Positions 1 through 8,212 of a stretch of 13,661 nucleotides of DNA are shown here, piece after piece (the stretch's first letter is position 1; each line of letters opens with the position of its first letter). The notes under the pieces were generated by a model. The model was given only the letters and a program-made list of their open reading frames with translations, was not told the DNA's origin and ran no database searches. The stretch spans positions 1-13,661 of the forward strand of contig PWNY01000365.1 of NCBI GenBank assembly GCA_003557805.1. The letters are read 5' to 3'. Origin of the DNA: Bacteroidales bacterium. Lineage in GTDB: Bacteria > Bacteroidota > Bacteroidia > Bacteroidales > UBA7960. The translations under genes and the position numbers were made by a program.

Positions 1-638
1 AGGTCCTCTTCGGTTTCAAGTATGAGCTTGAAAGCGTTTGTTTCGGCAAGCACATTCTCTCCGAGCTGCAGTGAAATCATTGACATCCTCTCGTTCAATT
101 TTGATAGTTTTTCACGCTCTTCCTCCGGCAATGCTGCACCGCTTCTTTCAAAGTCACGGTAATACATCTCCACAACCCGGATCTGCTCCCTGTCAAGACC
201 CAGGTTTTCCCTTTGCTCATATACTTCACGGATACGGGCGAACAGATCCTGGTTCATCCGTATCTCATTATTGTGGGCTGAAAGCATTGGAGTTGTCTGG
301 CGGGCTATCTCCTGGAGCCCGTCGCTTGTTTCAGCGCTCCTGAGTCCGCCAAATACTGTGTTTACCCTGCGTAGCAAATCCCCGGCATTATCATAGGCCA
401 CGATAGTGTTCTCGAAAGTTGGTGGCTCGGGATTATTGATTATCGCTTCGATCTCAGCCTTGTGCTGACGTATCCCCTCCTCTATCGCAGGCAGAAAATG
501 AGACTCCTCTATCCGGTCAAAAGGTGGTACGTCAAAAGGTGTATTGTAATCCGTAAAGAAAGGATTAACGGTCTGCTGTTCACTGCATCCCGGGAATAAC
601 ATAATAACTGGAATTAGAAAAACAAGTATTCGTTTCAT
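1..638 (-). CDS. dcp: M3 family peptidyl-dipeptidase (Dcp-like) lipoprotein, N-terminal part
   Basis: Reading the minus strand from the ATG at 638 gives about 212 residues with no stop before the window edge, so the 3' end, including the HExxH zinc motif of the family, lies outside. The start has a short hydrophobic signal followed by LFPGC, a lipobox with the lipidated Cys at residue 18, so the product should be an exported lipoprotein. The segment that follows (PPFDRIEESHFLPAIEEG, then NNPEPPTFENT) matches the conserved N-terminal region of Dcp/oligopeptidase A-type M3 peptidases. Members with this N-terminus release dipeptides from the C-terminus of oligopeptides. It lies in the same direction as the tricorn-like gene, 81 bp downstream of it, so both may act on peptides outside the cytoplasm. 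Family assignment is firm; Dcp rather than another M3 subfamily is likely but cannot be proven without the catalytic domain. Confidence 0.88.
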   Translation of the reverse strand, partial: MKRILVFLIPVIMLFPGCSEQQTVNPFFTDYNTPFDVPPFDRIEESHFLPAIEEGIRQHKAEIEAIINNPEPPTFENTIVAYDNAGDLLRRVNTVFGGLRSAETSDGLQEIARQTTPMLSAHNNEIRMNQDLFARIREVYEQRENLGLDREQIRVVEMYYRDFERSGAALPEEEREKLSKLNERMSMISLQLGENVLAETNAFKLILETEED

Positions 639-668
639 TTGCCTTTAATTTTATCATAAATTTTATTT

Positions 669-692
669 AAAAACTGCCATCTGGCATGATGG
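669..692 (-). terminator. possible hairpin terminator after the tricorn-like gene
   Basis: On the minus strand CCATC (688-692) can pair with GATGG (677-681), or TGCCA with TGGCA within the same stretch. After a few bases comes a run of five T (669-673). The stem is only five pairs and overlaps the start region expected from the -7 box at 694-701, so this is a weak call. Confidence 0.25.
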
Positions 693-693
693 G

Positions 694-701
694 CAAATAT
701 A
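694..701 (-). promoter_or_regulatory. candidate -7 box (TATATTTG) for the M3 peptidase gene
   Basis: The minus strand reads TATATTTG, a full match to the Bacteroidota -7 consensus TAnnTTTG. It lies between the tricorn stop codon (720) and the M3 start (638) and would give a leader of about 50 bases. I see no clear TTG at the -33 position. Confidence 0.35.
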
Positions 702-719
702 GTCATTTTTGAACAGCTC

Positions 720-3700
720 TTACCTTTCGGGCCTGCGATACCTAACCGGTGGCTCGGGTTCAGGCTTAAGCTCGACGGGGTTCTCTTCAAGCAGCCTCAG
801 TGCTTCCTCAACTGCCCTCTCAAGCTGGGGGTCATGGCCCATTATAACCTTTTCCGGGATCTGTTCCACCTCTATGTCAGGGTCAACTCCTTCAGCCTCA
901 ACAGCCCATTCACCATCTGTATTGAAAAAGCCGCCCCGGGGTGCCATCATACGGCCACCGTCAATAAATGACGGGGTATCCCAGATACCCACAAGGCCAC
1001 CCCAGGTGGTTGTTCCGATAAGCGGCCCCAGATCCTTTTTCCTGAACATATAGGGAAGAAGGTCACCTCCTGATCCGGCCCTTTCATTTATTATCATAAC
1101 CTTTGGGCCCCATATCCCGGCCATTGGTGTTGTAAAAGGCCTGCGGTCTGCTGCCCTTGAATTAAAGTAACCAAACAGTTCGCGAGACATTATATCAATC
1201 ATATAATCAGCTGCAGAGCCGCCTCCGTTGTTCCTCTCATCAATTACAACACCCTCCCTGTCCTGCTGTGAAAAATAGTAACGGTTAAAAAACTGGTAAC
1301 CCAGGCCACTGGTATTGGGCACATAAACATAAGCCAGCCTTCCGTCCGAGAGTTCATCCACCCTGCGCCGGTTATCTTCTACCCAGCTCATCATCCTCAG
1401 CTGGTTCTCGCTGGAGACCGGTACAACGGTAACCAACCTTGACCCTTCACGTGATGGCCTGCTATTGACCCGTATCCTGACCTGCCTGCCTGCGGTACCC
1501 TCAAAGTATCTGAACAGGTTGCTTTCCCCGTCAACCCTTACACCGTTTACCTCAAGCAGGTAATCCCCTTCATTCACATTGATACCCGGAGCAGAAAGTG
1601 GTGCCTGCAGATTCGGGTTCCAGTCCTCCCCGGTATATATCCTGCTGAACCTGACATGACCATTTTCAACCTTGTAATCAGCCCCAAGAAGGCCCACGGG
1701 GACACGGTCCACCTGCGGCATATCACCACCGAAAATATATGAGTGGCCCACTGCAACCTCACCTCCCATAATGCCAATTACATAATTCAGGTCGCTGCGG
1801 TGCCTCACGTGCTCCACCCATGGCCTGTACCAGTTGTAAATATCGTCCCATGGCGCTCCGTGCACATTGTCAACATAAAGGAAGTCCCTCTGCAGCCGCC
1901 AGCCTTCCCTGAACATCTGCCTCCACTCCTCTTTGGGCTCTATGCGCATCCTGATATTATTCACGGCATTAAGTCGACCATCCCCGGGTGAACGGCCTGC
2001 TCCACCGGCCTCAACAATACCCCAGGTACTGCCGCTTCTGTATAGGAGGGAGGACCTGTCGTGGGAGGTAACTGCATAGTTCACGGGACTCAGGAAACTT
2101 TCTGTTTCACGGTCGCTGAAATTGTACCTGTGCAGTGTAAGGCCCTGCTGATTTGGTACATTCTCAAAATAGAAGACAAAGCCCCCGGGTCCGGGTAAAA
2201 GGCCGGTATAGTTCCTTGCAGGAATATTCACTGCCACTATCCTGTTCATAAGACCTTCCCTGTCTATCCTTACGGTTAGCTCTTCCTGGTCGTCACCCTG
2301 TTGCCCGTTAACTTCTTTGCCGGGATCCTCTTCATCACTTATGGGCAGGAATGGAGACTCTCCCTCTTTGGAAAGGACCATTACATAAAGAGCACGGGTT
2401 ACAGGACTGTCATATGCGCTCATGTCGAGCCAGCCGGTATTCGGACCATAGTCGGTGCTGGCCATAAAGTATAGATAATCGCCTGACTGGCACCATACAG
2501 GGGTTATTGCATCGGCCATACCATCGGTTGCCTGGATGCGTTCACCGGTCTCCACATTATAAAGTATAATCGCCTTGAACAGGCTTTCAAGCGTATGTGC
2601 ATAGGCTATCCAGCGTGAATCCGGCGACCATACAGGCTGCATTGTTCTTTCGGGCCGAACATACCTGTCGGTATCAACATGGGTCACCTCCCCGCTCTCG
2701 ACATCCACGAAATAAAGGTTTAGATGGGTATCTGTATAGGCAATATAACGGCTGTCAGGCGACCATTCAGGCCGGAAAAAGAAAGATGGCTCCGGAAGGT
2801 CAATCCTCCTGATTTCACCCATCCCGTCCTGGCTTCCAATAACCAGACCGTACTCACCACCTTCATCGGAAAACCATGCGACCCGGCTGCCATCAGGAGA
2901 CCATGCCGGGAACCTGTCTGCAACCCCCGGTGAATTCGTGATGTTCCTGGGATCCCCGTGCTCCCTGGGAACGGTAAATACCTCTCCCCTGTATTCAAAC
3001 AAAGCGCGCTGCCCGCTGGGCGAGAGTGAAGCATTCTGAAGCGCAGCCGCAGACACATCCTCCCACCTGGTCCGGGACCAGTGAAAATCACCCCTTACAT
3101 TTATTACAAGTTTTTCTGTTTCTCCATTTTCAGGGTCAAGTATATGCAGTGATCCCCCCTGTTCATAAACAAGCACACCGCCACCGGCACCTATATTCTT
3201 AACATCAAAGTCCGCATGGAAGGTTTCCTGGTTCAGCACCCTGGAATCTATATCAAAGGACCATATATTGGCGGCATAATCCCTTTCGGATATAAAATAG
3301 ACTTTATTACCCAGCCAAACCGGATCCATATGCCGTTCTCCGTCAGCCTGAGGTGTTTTTATCAGGCTGTAATCATCAAGATCCATTATCCATACCGGTT
3401 TTGCCTGCCCGGCCCTGTAGTTCCTCCACTCCGGGTCGGAAAAACTCACCTCCTGGTAGGCAATACGCCTTCCGTCAGGAGAGACCTGGCCTGAAACCGC
3501 CCGGGGAACCGGGAGCTTCTCGGGCATGCCTCCATCCTTGTGTATGGTAAAGAACTGCGATTCCTTTGTAGGGACCCCGTCCCTTCCTGATACAAATAAA
3601 ATACTTTCACCATCAGGAGACCATCCCATTACACGGTCCTGACCGGGGTGCCATGTAAGGCGCCTGGGCTGCCCCCCTTCTGCCGGTACCACATATACGT

Positions 3701-3962
3701 CATCATTTCCGTCATACTGAGCTGTAAATGCTATCAATGTACCATCGGGAGAAAAATGGGGCAGGCTTTCAGAGCCCTCATTGCTGGTAAGCCTCCTTGC
3801 TTCCACCCCGTCCCTGTCAACAATCCACAGGTCATTGGCATATACAAACACTATATGTGTTTCACTTATGGTTGGTTCACGCAGCAGCAACGTTCCCTCT
3901 GAAGCTGAGAGGGTCCCTGCAAAGAACCAGGCAGTAATAAAAAAAAGCAAGACTTTTTTCAT
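720..3962 (-). CDS. tricorn-like protease, peptidase family S41, secreted
   Basis: The 1080-residue product has a signal peptide (hydrophobic core about residues 4-18, ending near TLSAS) and is full length for a tricorn protease. The N-terminal two thirds contain repeated beta-propeller motifs of the WSPDG or WSPDS type (for example FSPDGTLIAF, WSPDGSRVAW, WSPDSRYIAY), as in TolB and tricorn propellers. A PDZ segment lies at about 755-855 (EGDYLLEVNGVRV). Catalytic elements line up with archaeal tricorn: His740 in VGHSY, the oxyanion-hole glycines in NNGGG (about 914), nucleophile Ser964 in AGSGGD, and Glu1022 before GVDPD. The family cuts peptides, often working on the products of other proteases. 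Here it would act in the periplasm or outside the cell. The Ser before the catalytic His in archaeal tricorn is Gly here. Upstream is a divergent control region shared with the M28 gene; no perfect -7 box was found for this side. Confidence 0.93.
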   Translation of the reverse strand: MKKVLLFFITAWFFAGTLSASEGTLLLREPTISETHIVFVYANDLWIVDRDGVEARRLTSNEGSESLPHFSPDGTLIAFTAQYDGNDDVYVVPAEGGQPRRLTWHPGQDRVMGWSPDGESILFVSGRDGVPTKESQFFTIHKDGGMPEKLPVPRAVSGQVSPDGRRIAYQEVSFSDPEWRNYRAGQAKPVWIMDLDDYSLIKTPQADGERHMDPVWLGNKVYFISERDYAANIWSFDIDSRVLNQETFHADFDVKNIGAGGGVLVYEQGGSLHILDPENGETEKLVINVRGDFHWSRTRWEDVSAAALQNASLSPSGQRALFEYRGEVFTVPREHGDPRNITNSPGVADRFPAWSPDGSRVAWFSDEGGEYGLVIGSQDGMGEIRRIDLPEPSFFFRPEWSPDSRYIAYTDTHLNLYFVDVESGEVTHVDTDRYVRPERTMQPVWSPDSRWIAYAHTLESLFKAIILYNVETGERIQATDGMADAITPVWCQSGDYLYFMASTDYGPNTGWLDMSAYDSPVTRALYVMVLSKEGESPFLPISDEEDPGKEVNGQQGDDQEELTVRIDREGLMNRIVAVNIPARNYTGLLPGPGGFVFYFENVPNQQGLTLHRYNFSDRETESFLSPVNYAVTSHDRSSLLYRSGSTWGIVEAGGAGRSPGDGRLNAVNNIRMRIEPKEEWRQMFREGWRLQRDFLYVDNVHGAPWDDIYNWYRPWVEHVRHRSDLNYVIGIMGGEVAVGHSYIFGGDMPQVDRVPVGLLGADYKVENGHVRFSRIYTGEDWNPNLQAPLSAPGINVNEGDYLLEVNGVRVDGESNLFRYFEGTAGRQVRIRVNSRPSREGSRLVTVVPVSSENQLRMMSWVEDNRRRVDELSDGRLAYVYVPNTSGLGYQFFNRYYFSQQDREGVVIDERNNGGGSAADYMIDIMSRELFGYFNSRAADRRPFTTPMAGIWGPKVMIINERAGSGGDLLPYMFRKKDLGPLIGTTTWGGLVGIWDTPSFIDGGRMMAPRGGFFNTDGEWAVEAEGVDPDIEVEQIPEKVIMGHDPQLERAVEEALRLLEENPVELKPEPEPPVRYRRPER

Positions 3963-4152
3963 GATTGTATCTGTTAATGGTTAGAAAAATATATTTTACG
4001 TTAGTATTGCTAAAAACACATATAAATAAATCAGTGCTTAAAAATAATGTATTATGGCCTCACGGCCAAAGAAAAAAACAGACAGCGGTACTTAACCGTT
4101 ACAATGAGCTTGTCAATAATACAAGGTATTTTCCGGCCTTACCCGCTTTATG

Positions 4153-4168
4153 GCTGCATGCATGCAGC
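4153..4168. promoter_or_regulatory. perfect 16-bp palindrome, candidate operator
   Basis: GCTGCATGCATGCAGC is fully self-complementary. It ends 18 bases before the -7 box at 4187-4194, so it covers the place where the -33 element of that promoter should sit. A dimeric regulator bound here could block or activate the M28-dms operon. No regulator gene is present in the window. Confidence 0.4.
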
Positions 4169-4186
4169 ACTGCTGAAGATTTTTTG

Positions 4187-4194
4187 TAGTTTTG
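4187..4194 (+). promoter_or_regulatory. candidate -7 box (TAGTTTTG) for the M28-dms operon
   Basis: TAGTTTTG matches TAnnTTTG in all fixed positions and would start transcription about 25-30 bases before the ATG at 4228. The leader is A-rich (AAACAAACAAATAAACAAAAA just before the start), with no Shine-Dalgarno site, as is common in Bacteroidota. No TTG is seen at the -33 position; the palindrome lies there instead. Confidence 0.45.
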
Positions 4195-4227
4195 GATCCA
4201 GAATAGAAACAAACAAATAAACAAAAA

Positions 4228-5742
4228 ATGAATCGGATAATATTCTCTTACCTTGTTATTCTTCTGTTACCGGCCCAGGCCGTAGCAACATCAGGCAATT
4301 ACGGCAACAACGACAGGGAGGTCCTCATAAACGCCCTTCATGCGGTATCCGAGGATGACATATCCTCATGGATGCACACCATGACCTCTCCGGAAATGAG
4401 AGGAAGGCTTTCAGGGGACATAGGATACGATATGGCTGCTGAATGGGCCGCAGACCTCTTTGAATCCTGGGGCCTGGAGCCATTTTTCCCTGAAAAGGGA
4501 TATTTTCAGGAGTTTGGCCAGCCATACACACTTATAAAGGACAAGGGACGACTTGAGCTGCACATAGCCGCGAACAGTGATACAATAACAAAATCGTACA
4601 ATTACGGGGAGCATTACTGGCCATGGGGCATATCAGGAAGCGGTGAGGTAAGGGGTGAGGTCGTGTACGTTGGTCACGGACTTTCGGTTCCCGAACTGGG
4701 ATATGATGATTATGAGGGAATAGACGTTGAAGGCAAGATCGTTATCACTGAACTGGGAATCCCCTACCAGGGTGATGACCCGGACACCCTTGGCATGTGG
4801 CAGCCATACGTTGACCACTCCAACAAGGTAAGGTTTGCACTGGAAAACGGTGCTGTCGGGCTAATATTTGCCTACCACGTGGCAAGTCCAAGGCCTACCG
4901 CAGATCCAGGCTTTATCTTTCTGGCTGCTTCGGATGAAGTTGTCAGGGATTTTTTTGCAGGAACTGGCAAAGAACTTGAAAAGGTAAGGGAACAGATAAA
5001 AACCACTATGACACCAGCCTCATTCAGCACTGGCAATGAGGCAACCCTGGCCCTGACGGCAGAATACCACCCTGACGGCAAGACTTCAAATGTGGTTGCA
5101 ATGATAAAGGGCAATGACCCGGAGCTTAGGGATGAGTTCATGATAATTGGTGCACACCTGGACCACCTGGGCATGATGCCTGTCCTTTTCCCGGGTGCAC
5201 TGGATAATGCATCAGGATGTGCACTTGCACTTGGAGTTGCAAAAGCACTGGCAACTTCAGGGGTTGAACTAAGGCGCAGCCTGTTGATAGTCCTCTTCGG
5301 CGCCGAGGAGGTTGGCCTGGTTGGAGCCAGGCAGTTTGTTGAACGCTTCCCTTATCCGGCTGAAAGCATAAGGATGATGATAAACCTCGACATGGTAGGT
5401 CGTGGAGATTCGTTTTTCGCGGTAACCGCAGACCCATGGTCACAACTGCTTGAGATACTGGAAGAGAACAATGACAGATGGGTTCACAGGGAAATGATAA
5501 CCCGCAGCAGTCCCTGGCAGATGCCAATGAGGCCCAGGACAGATGGAATGGTCTTCTATATGGAAAAGATACCGGCAGTTACATTCGGCACTCGTGGAGC
5601 AGAAGGACCAACACTCTATCATGTGCCCGAAGACACTATGGATCAAATAAATATTGAAATAATGAGGGATGTTGTAAAACTACTAACCATGAGTGTCGCA
5701 GATATAGGAAACAGGGAGATTATAAGACTTGATACTCCATGA
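4228..5742 (+). CDS. secreted M28 family zinc metallopeptidase with PA-like insert
   Basis: The 504-residue product begins with a signal peptide (residues 1 to about 20). A PA-like domain follows at about 145-240 (YVGHGL ... DVEGKIVI), then the M28 catalytic domain. The two-zinc site is complete: His310 in AHLDH, Asp326 in ALDNASG, Glu360-Glu361 in GAEEVG (catalytic base and ligand), Asp388 in NLDMVGR, and His465 in YHVPEDT. M28 enzymes of this layout are aminopeptidases or carboxypeptidases acting on exported peptides; the exact cleavage preference cannot be read from sequence. The gene is first in the plus-strand run. Only 43 bases separate its stop from the preferred dmsA start, with no terminator visible, so it may be co-transcribed with the reductase genes. 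Confidence 0.93.
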   Translation: MNRIIFSYLVILLLPAQAVATSGNYGNNDREVLINALHAVSEDDISSWMHTMTSPEMRGRLSGDIGYDMAAEWAADLFESWGLEPFFPEKGYFQEFGQPYTLIKDKGRLELHIAANSDTITKSYNYGEHYWPWGISGSGEVRGEVVYVGHGLSVPELGYDDYEGIDVEGKIVITELGIPYQGDDPDTLGMWQPYVDHSNKVRFALENGAVGLIFAYHVASPRPTADPGFIFLAASDEVVRDFFAGTGKELEKVREQIKTTMTPASFSTGNEATLALTAEYHPDGKTSNVVAMIKGNDPELRDEFMIIGAHLDHLGMMPVLFPGALDNASGCALALGVAKALATSGVELRRSLLIVLFGAEEVGLVGARQFVERFPYPAESIRMMINLDMVGRGDSFFAVTADPWSQLLEILEENNDRWVHREMITRSSPWQMPMRPRTDGMVFYMEKIPAVTFGTRGAEGPTLYHVPEDTMDQINIEIMRDVVKLLTMSVADIGNREIIRLDTP

Positions 5743-5785
5743 CATAGCAGTCAAAAGGAGTCTTGTAACGGTTAACAGGCAATAT

Positions 5786-8212
5786 ATGAAAACCGACAAT
5801 ACTGGATACAGCTCACCTGCCGGCAAGGCAGAAGTTTCAGGTATGGACAGGCGCTGTTTTTTAAGGATGGGAGCCCTGTTTGCCGGCGGGCTGACAGCTT
5901 TCGGTTCACTGATCGGATGCACTGACAGCAAAAGACGGATAAAACTGCCTGGTAAACTTGAAAAAGACGGGACAGTTGTTGTCAGGGCCGGATGCCCGGC
6001 ACACAACTGCGGTGGCCGGTGTGTTCTGAAACTTTTTGTCCGGGAAGGAGAGATAGTCAGGATCGAGACCGACGACAGGGACAGCGATGATTTAAGGGAT
6101 CCACAGTTAAGGGCCTGTATAAGGGGAAGATCATACCGCCGCAGGCAGTATCACCCTGACCGCCTCAAATACCCCATGAAAAGAACGGGAAAAAGAGGAG
6201 AGGGAAAATTTGAAAGGATCAGCTGGGAGGAAGCCCTTGACATGATGGCCTCAGAGCTGCAGAGGGTAAAAGACCAATACGGGAATTCAGCAATACTGGT
6301 TCCCTACGGGACGGGAAGCTATAACCAGACAAACGGTCGCCAGACAGCCGCCAGGTTAATGAACCTGTTCGGAGGATCGCTTGGGTTCTACAACAGCTAC
6401 TCATGGGCCTGCATAAGCAGGGCCACCCCATACGTATACGGTACGGGTGTTACAGGTAACCAGCGCCAGGACTGGATAAATTCCAGATATATAATAATGT
6501 GGGGATGGAACCCCTCGGAGATGCGCGACGGTACAAACAGTGAGTTTTTCCTGAAAAAGGCAAGGGAAAATGGAGCAAAGATCATATGCATAGACCCCAG
6601 GATGAGCATGAGCGCAGTATCCCTGGCTGATGAATGGATCCCCATTCGGCCGGGTACAGATACGGCCATGATGAGCGCAATGGCATACGTGATAATTTCA
6701 GAGAACCTGCACGACAGCGATTTTATAAAGAGATGCTGCATTGGTTTTGACAGCACCCAGATGCCTGAAGGACTTGAGGATGAGGAAAGTTACAGCGACT
6801 ATATTTTCGGGACAAGGGACGGGCAACCCAAAACGCCTGAATGGGCAGAGCAGATCACAGCCGTTCCGGCCTCCACAATAAGTAGGATTGCAAGGGAGTA
6901 CGCTTCGATAAAACCGGCCATGTTATACCAGGGATACGGAATGCAAAGGCGTGCATACGGTGAACAACCGGTTCTGGGTGGCTGCGTACTTGCCGCAATA
7001 ACCGGCAATGTGGGAATACCGGGTGGCTGGGCAAGCGGTATCGCGCTTCAGGCAGATGACGGAGGGCCGTTCTGGAATGTTTTCCCGACAGGCAGAAATC
7101 CTGTAAGTGCATCCATACCGGTCTTTCTATGGACCGAAGCAATACTAAGGGGAAAGCAAATGGGACCTGACCAGGGAGTTATAGGAGCTGAAAAACTTGA
7201 TAACAACATTAAACTCATCTGGTGCGTAGCATCCAATATACTGATAAATCAGCATGCCGATACCAACAGGAGCGCAAAGATACTAAGCGATGAGAACCTT
7301 GTGGAGTTTATCGCTGTCCAGGACCAGTTTTTGACCCCTTCGGCAAAGTTTGCTGACCTGGTATTGCCCGTATGCACCCAGTTTGAGATGTGGGGGCTGG
7401 AAGATGGCTGGAAATACGGAGATGAGGTGATAATTATGCCAAAAGTAGCAGACCCTCCCTTTGAGACAAAAAGCGACTACCAGATTGCTGCAGGAGTAGC
7501 AGAAAGGCTTGGCCTGAAAGATGAGTATACAGAAGGCAGGGATGAATATGAATGGATCCAGTGGGCGGTAAATTTCTACCGTAATACCCGTTTCCCCGAT
7601 ATACCTGATCTTGAGAAGCTCCATGAACTAAACAGGGGTGTATATACAAGGCCAGTCGATGAGCCACGCATAGCCTTCAGTGACTTCCGAAGGGACCCCA
7701 AAAACCACCCCCTGAACACACCGTCGGGCAAAATTGAACTGTTCTCAAAGACACTTTACGATATGAGCAGGCCTGACACCATCCCCCCGGTACCAAAATA
7801 TATACAGGAGTGGGAAAGCCCGTTTGGCAGCGAAAGTAAAGATTATCCCCTGCAGGCACTTGGTCACCACTATATGCCACGGGTACATTCGACCCATGAC
7901 GGCATTGACTGGCTGGAAGAGGCATTCCCCCAGAGAGTGTTTATCAACCCTATAGATGCAGGCCAAAGGGGAATAGAAGATGGTGATGTGGTAATGGTTT
8001 ATAACCACAGGGGAAAAATATCAATCAAATGCAGGGTAACTGACAAGATCATGCCGGGGGTGGTCAACATCCCTCAGGGCGCCTGGTGGGACCCGGACAA
8101 AAACGGAGTTGACAGAAGAGGAAATATTAATGTGCTGACAAGCCACAGGTGGACCCCTCTGGCATTCGGGAATGCGCAGCACACTATAATGGTGGAGGTT
8201 AAGAAACAATGA
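5786..8212 (+). CDS. dmsA: DmsA-like molybdopterin oxidoreductase, catalytic subunit
   Basis: The product belongs to the DMSO reductase family of bis-MGD enzymes. From the ATG at 5786 it has 808 residues. A twin-arginine motif (DRRCFLRM, Arg22-Arg23) precedes a hydrophobic stretch ending in SLIGC (Cys45), which resembles a lipobox. A 4Fe-4S site follows: Cys70, Cys75, Cys79 and Cys111. The probable molybdenum ligand is Ser206 in SYSWACIS, by position relative to E. coli DmsA. The C-terminal cofactor-binding domain carries DmsA-like blocks (EAFPQRVFINPIDA, IPQGAWW, NVLTS, GNAQHT). It should reduce an S-oxide, N-oxide or related acceptor on the outer face of the inner membrane; the substrate is not determined. 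The frame opens at a TTG (5729) inside the M28 gene, and another ATG at 5843 lies directly before the twin arginines. An AGGAG at 5756-5760 is too far from 5786 to decide the start. Its stop overlaps the dmsB start. Confidence 0.9.
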   Translation: MKTDNTGYSSPAGKAEVSGMDRRCFLRMGALFAGGLTAFGSLIGCTDSKRRIKLPGKLEKDGTVVVRAGCPAHNCGGRCVLKLFVREGEIVRIETDDRDSDDLRDPQLRACIRGRSYRRRQYHPDRLKYPMKRTGKRGEGKFERISWEEALDMMASELQRVKDQYGNSAILVPYGTGSYNQTNGRQTAARLMNLFGGSLGFYNSYSWACISRATPYVYGTGVTGNQRQDWINSRYIIMWGWNPSEMRDGTNSEFFLKKARENGAKIICIDPRMSMSAVSLADEWIPIRPGTDTAMMSAMAYVIISENLHDSDFIKRCCIGFDSTQMPEGLEDEESYSDYIFGTRDGQPKTPEWAEQITAVPASTISRIAREYASIKPAMLYQGYGMQRRAYGEQPVLGGCVLAAITGNVGIPGGWASGIALQADDGGPFWNVFPTGRNPVSASIPVFLWTEAILRGKQMGPDQGVIGAEKLDNNIKLIWCVASNILINQHADTNRSAKILSDENLVEFIAVQDQFLTPSAKFADLVLPVCTQFEMWGLEDGWKYGDEVIIMPKVADPPFETKSDYQIAAGVAERLGLKDEYTEGRDEYEWIQWAVNFYRNTRFPDIPDLEKLHELNRGVYTRPVDEPRIAFSDFRRDPKNHPLNTPSGKIELFSKTLYDMSRPDTIPPVPKYIQEWESPFGSESKDYPLQALGHHYMPRVHSTHDGIDWLEEAFPQRVFINPIDAGQRGIEDGDVVMVYNHRGKISIKCRVTDKIMPGVVNIPQGAWWDPDKNGVDRRGNINVLTSHRWTPLAFGNAQHTIMVEVKKQ
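8194..8198 (+). promoter_or_regulatory. ribosome binding site (GGAGG) for dmsB
   Basis: GGAGG inside the 3' end of dmsA lies 10 bases before the ATG at 8209. It is one of the few strong Shine-Dalgarno sites in the window and supports this start over the in-frame ATG at 8218. Confidence 0.6.

Larger units (their letters stand above)
3963..4227. promoter_or_regulatory. divergent control region between the tricorn-like and M28 genes
   Basis: This 265-bp AT-rich stretch separates two divergently transcribed peptidase genes. It holds three inverted repeats: TGGCC/GGCCA with a 4-base loop (4055-4068), AGCGGT/ACCGTT with a 5-base loop and one wobble pair (4084-4100), and a perfect 16-bp palindrome (4153-4168). 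A 74-codon open frame crosses it (3965-4189) but shows no protein-like features. Confidence 0.6.

Noticed and set aside
709..1053. 114-codon plus-strand frame rich in Ser and Gly
   Set aside because: It lies opposite the conserved catalytic end of the tricorn-like gene, so its composition is a by-product of that coding strand.
4055..4068. TGGCC/GGCCA hairpin as a terminator
   Set aside because: It has only five pairs, the T run on the minus strand lies before and not after the stem, and no gene ends into it.
3965..4189. 74-codon open frame in the divergent control region
   Set aside because: It overlaps the palindrome and ends inside the -7 box region, and the translated sequence has no recognisable feature.
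5729..5785. TTG at 5729 as start of dmsA
   Set aside because: It would add 19 residues without features inside the end of the M28 gene; the ATG at 5786 already includes the whole Tat signal.
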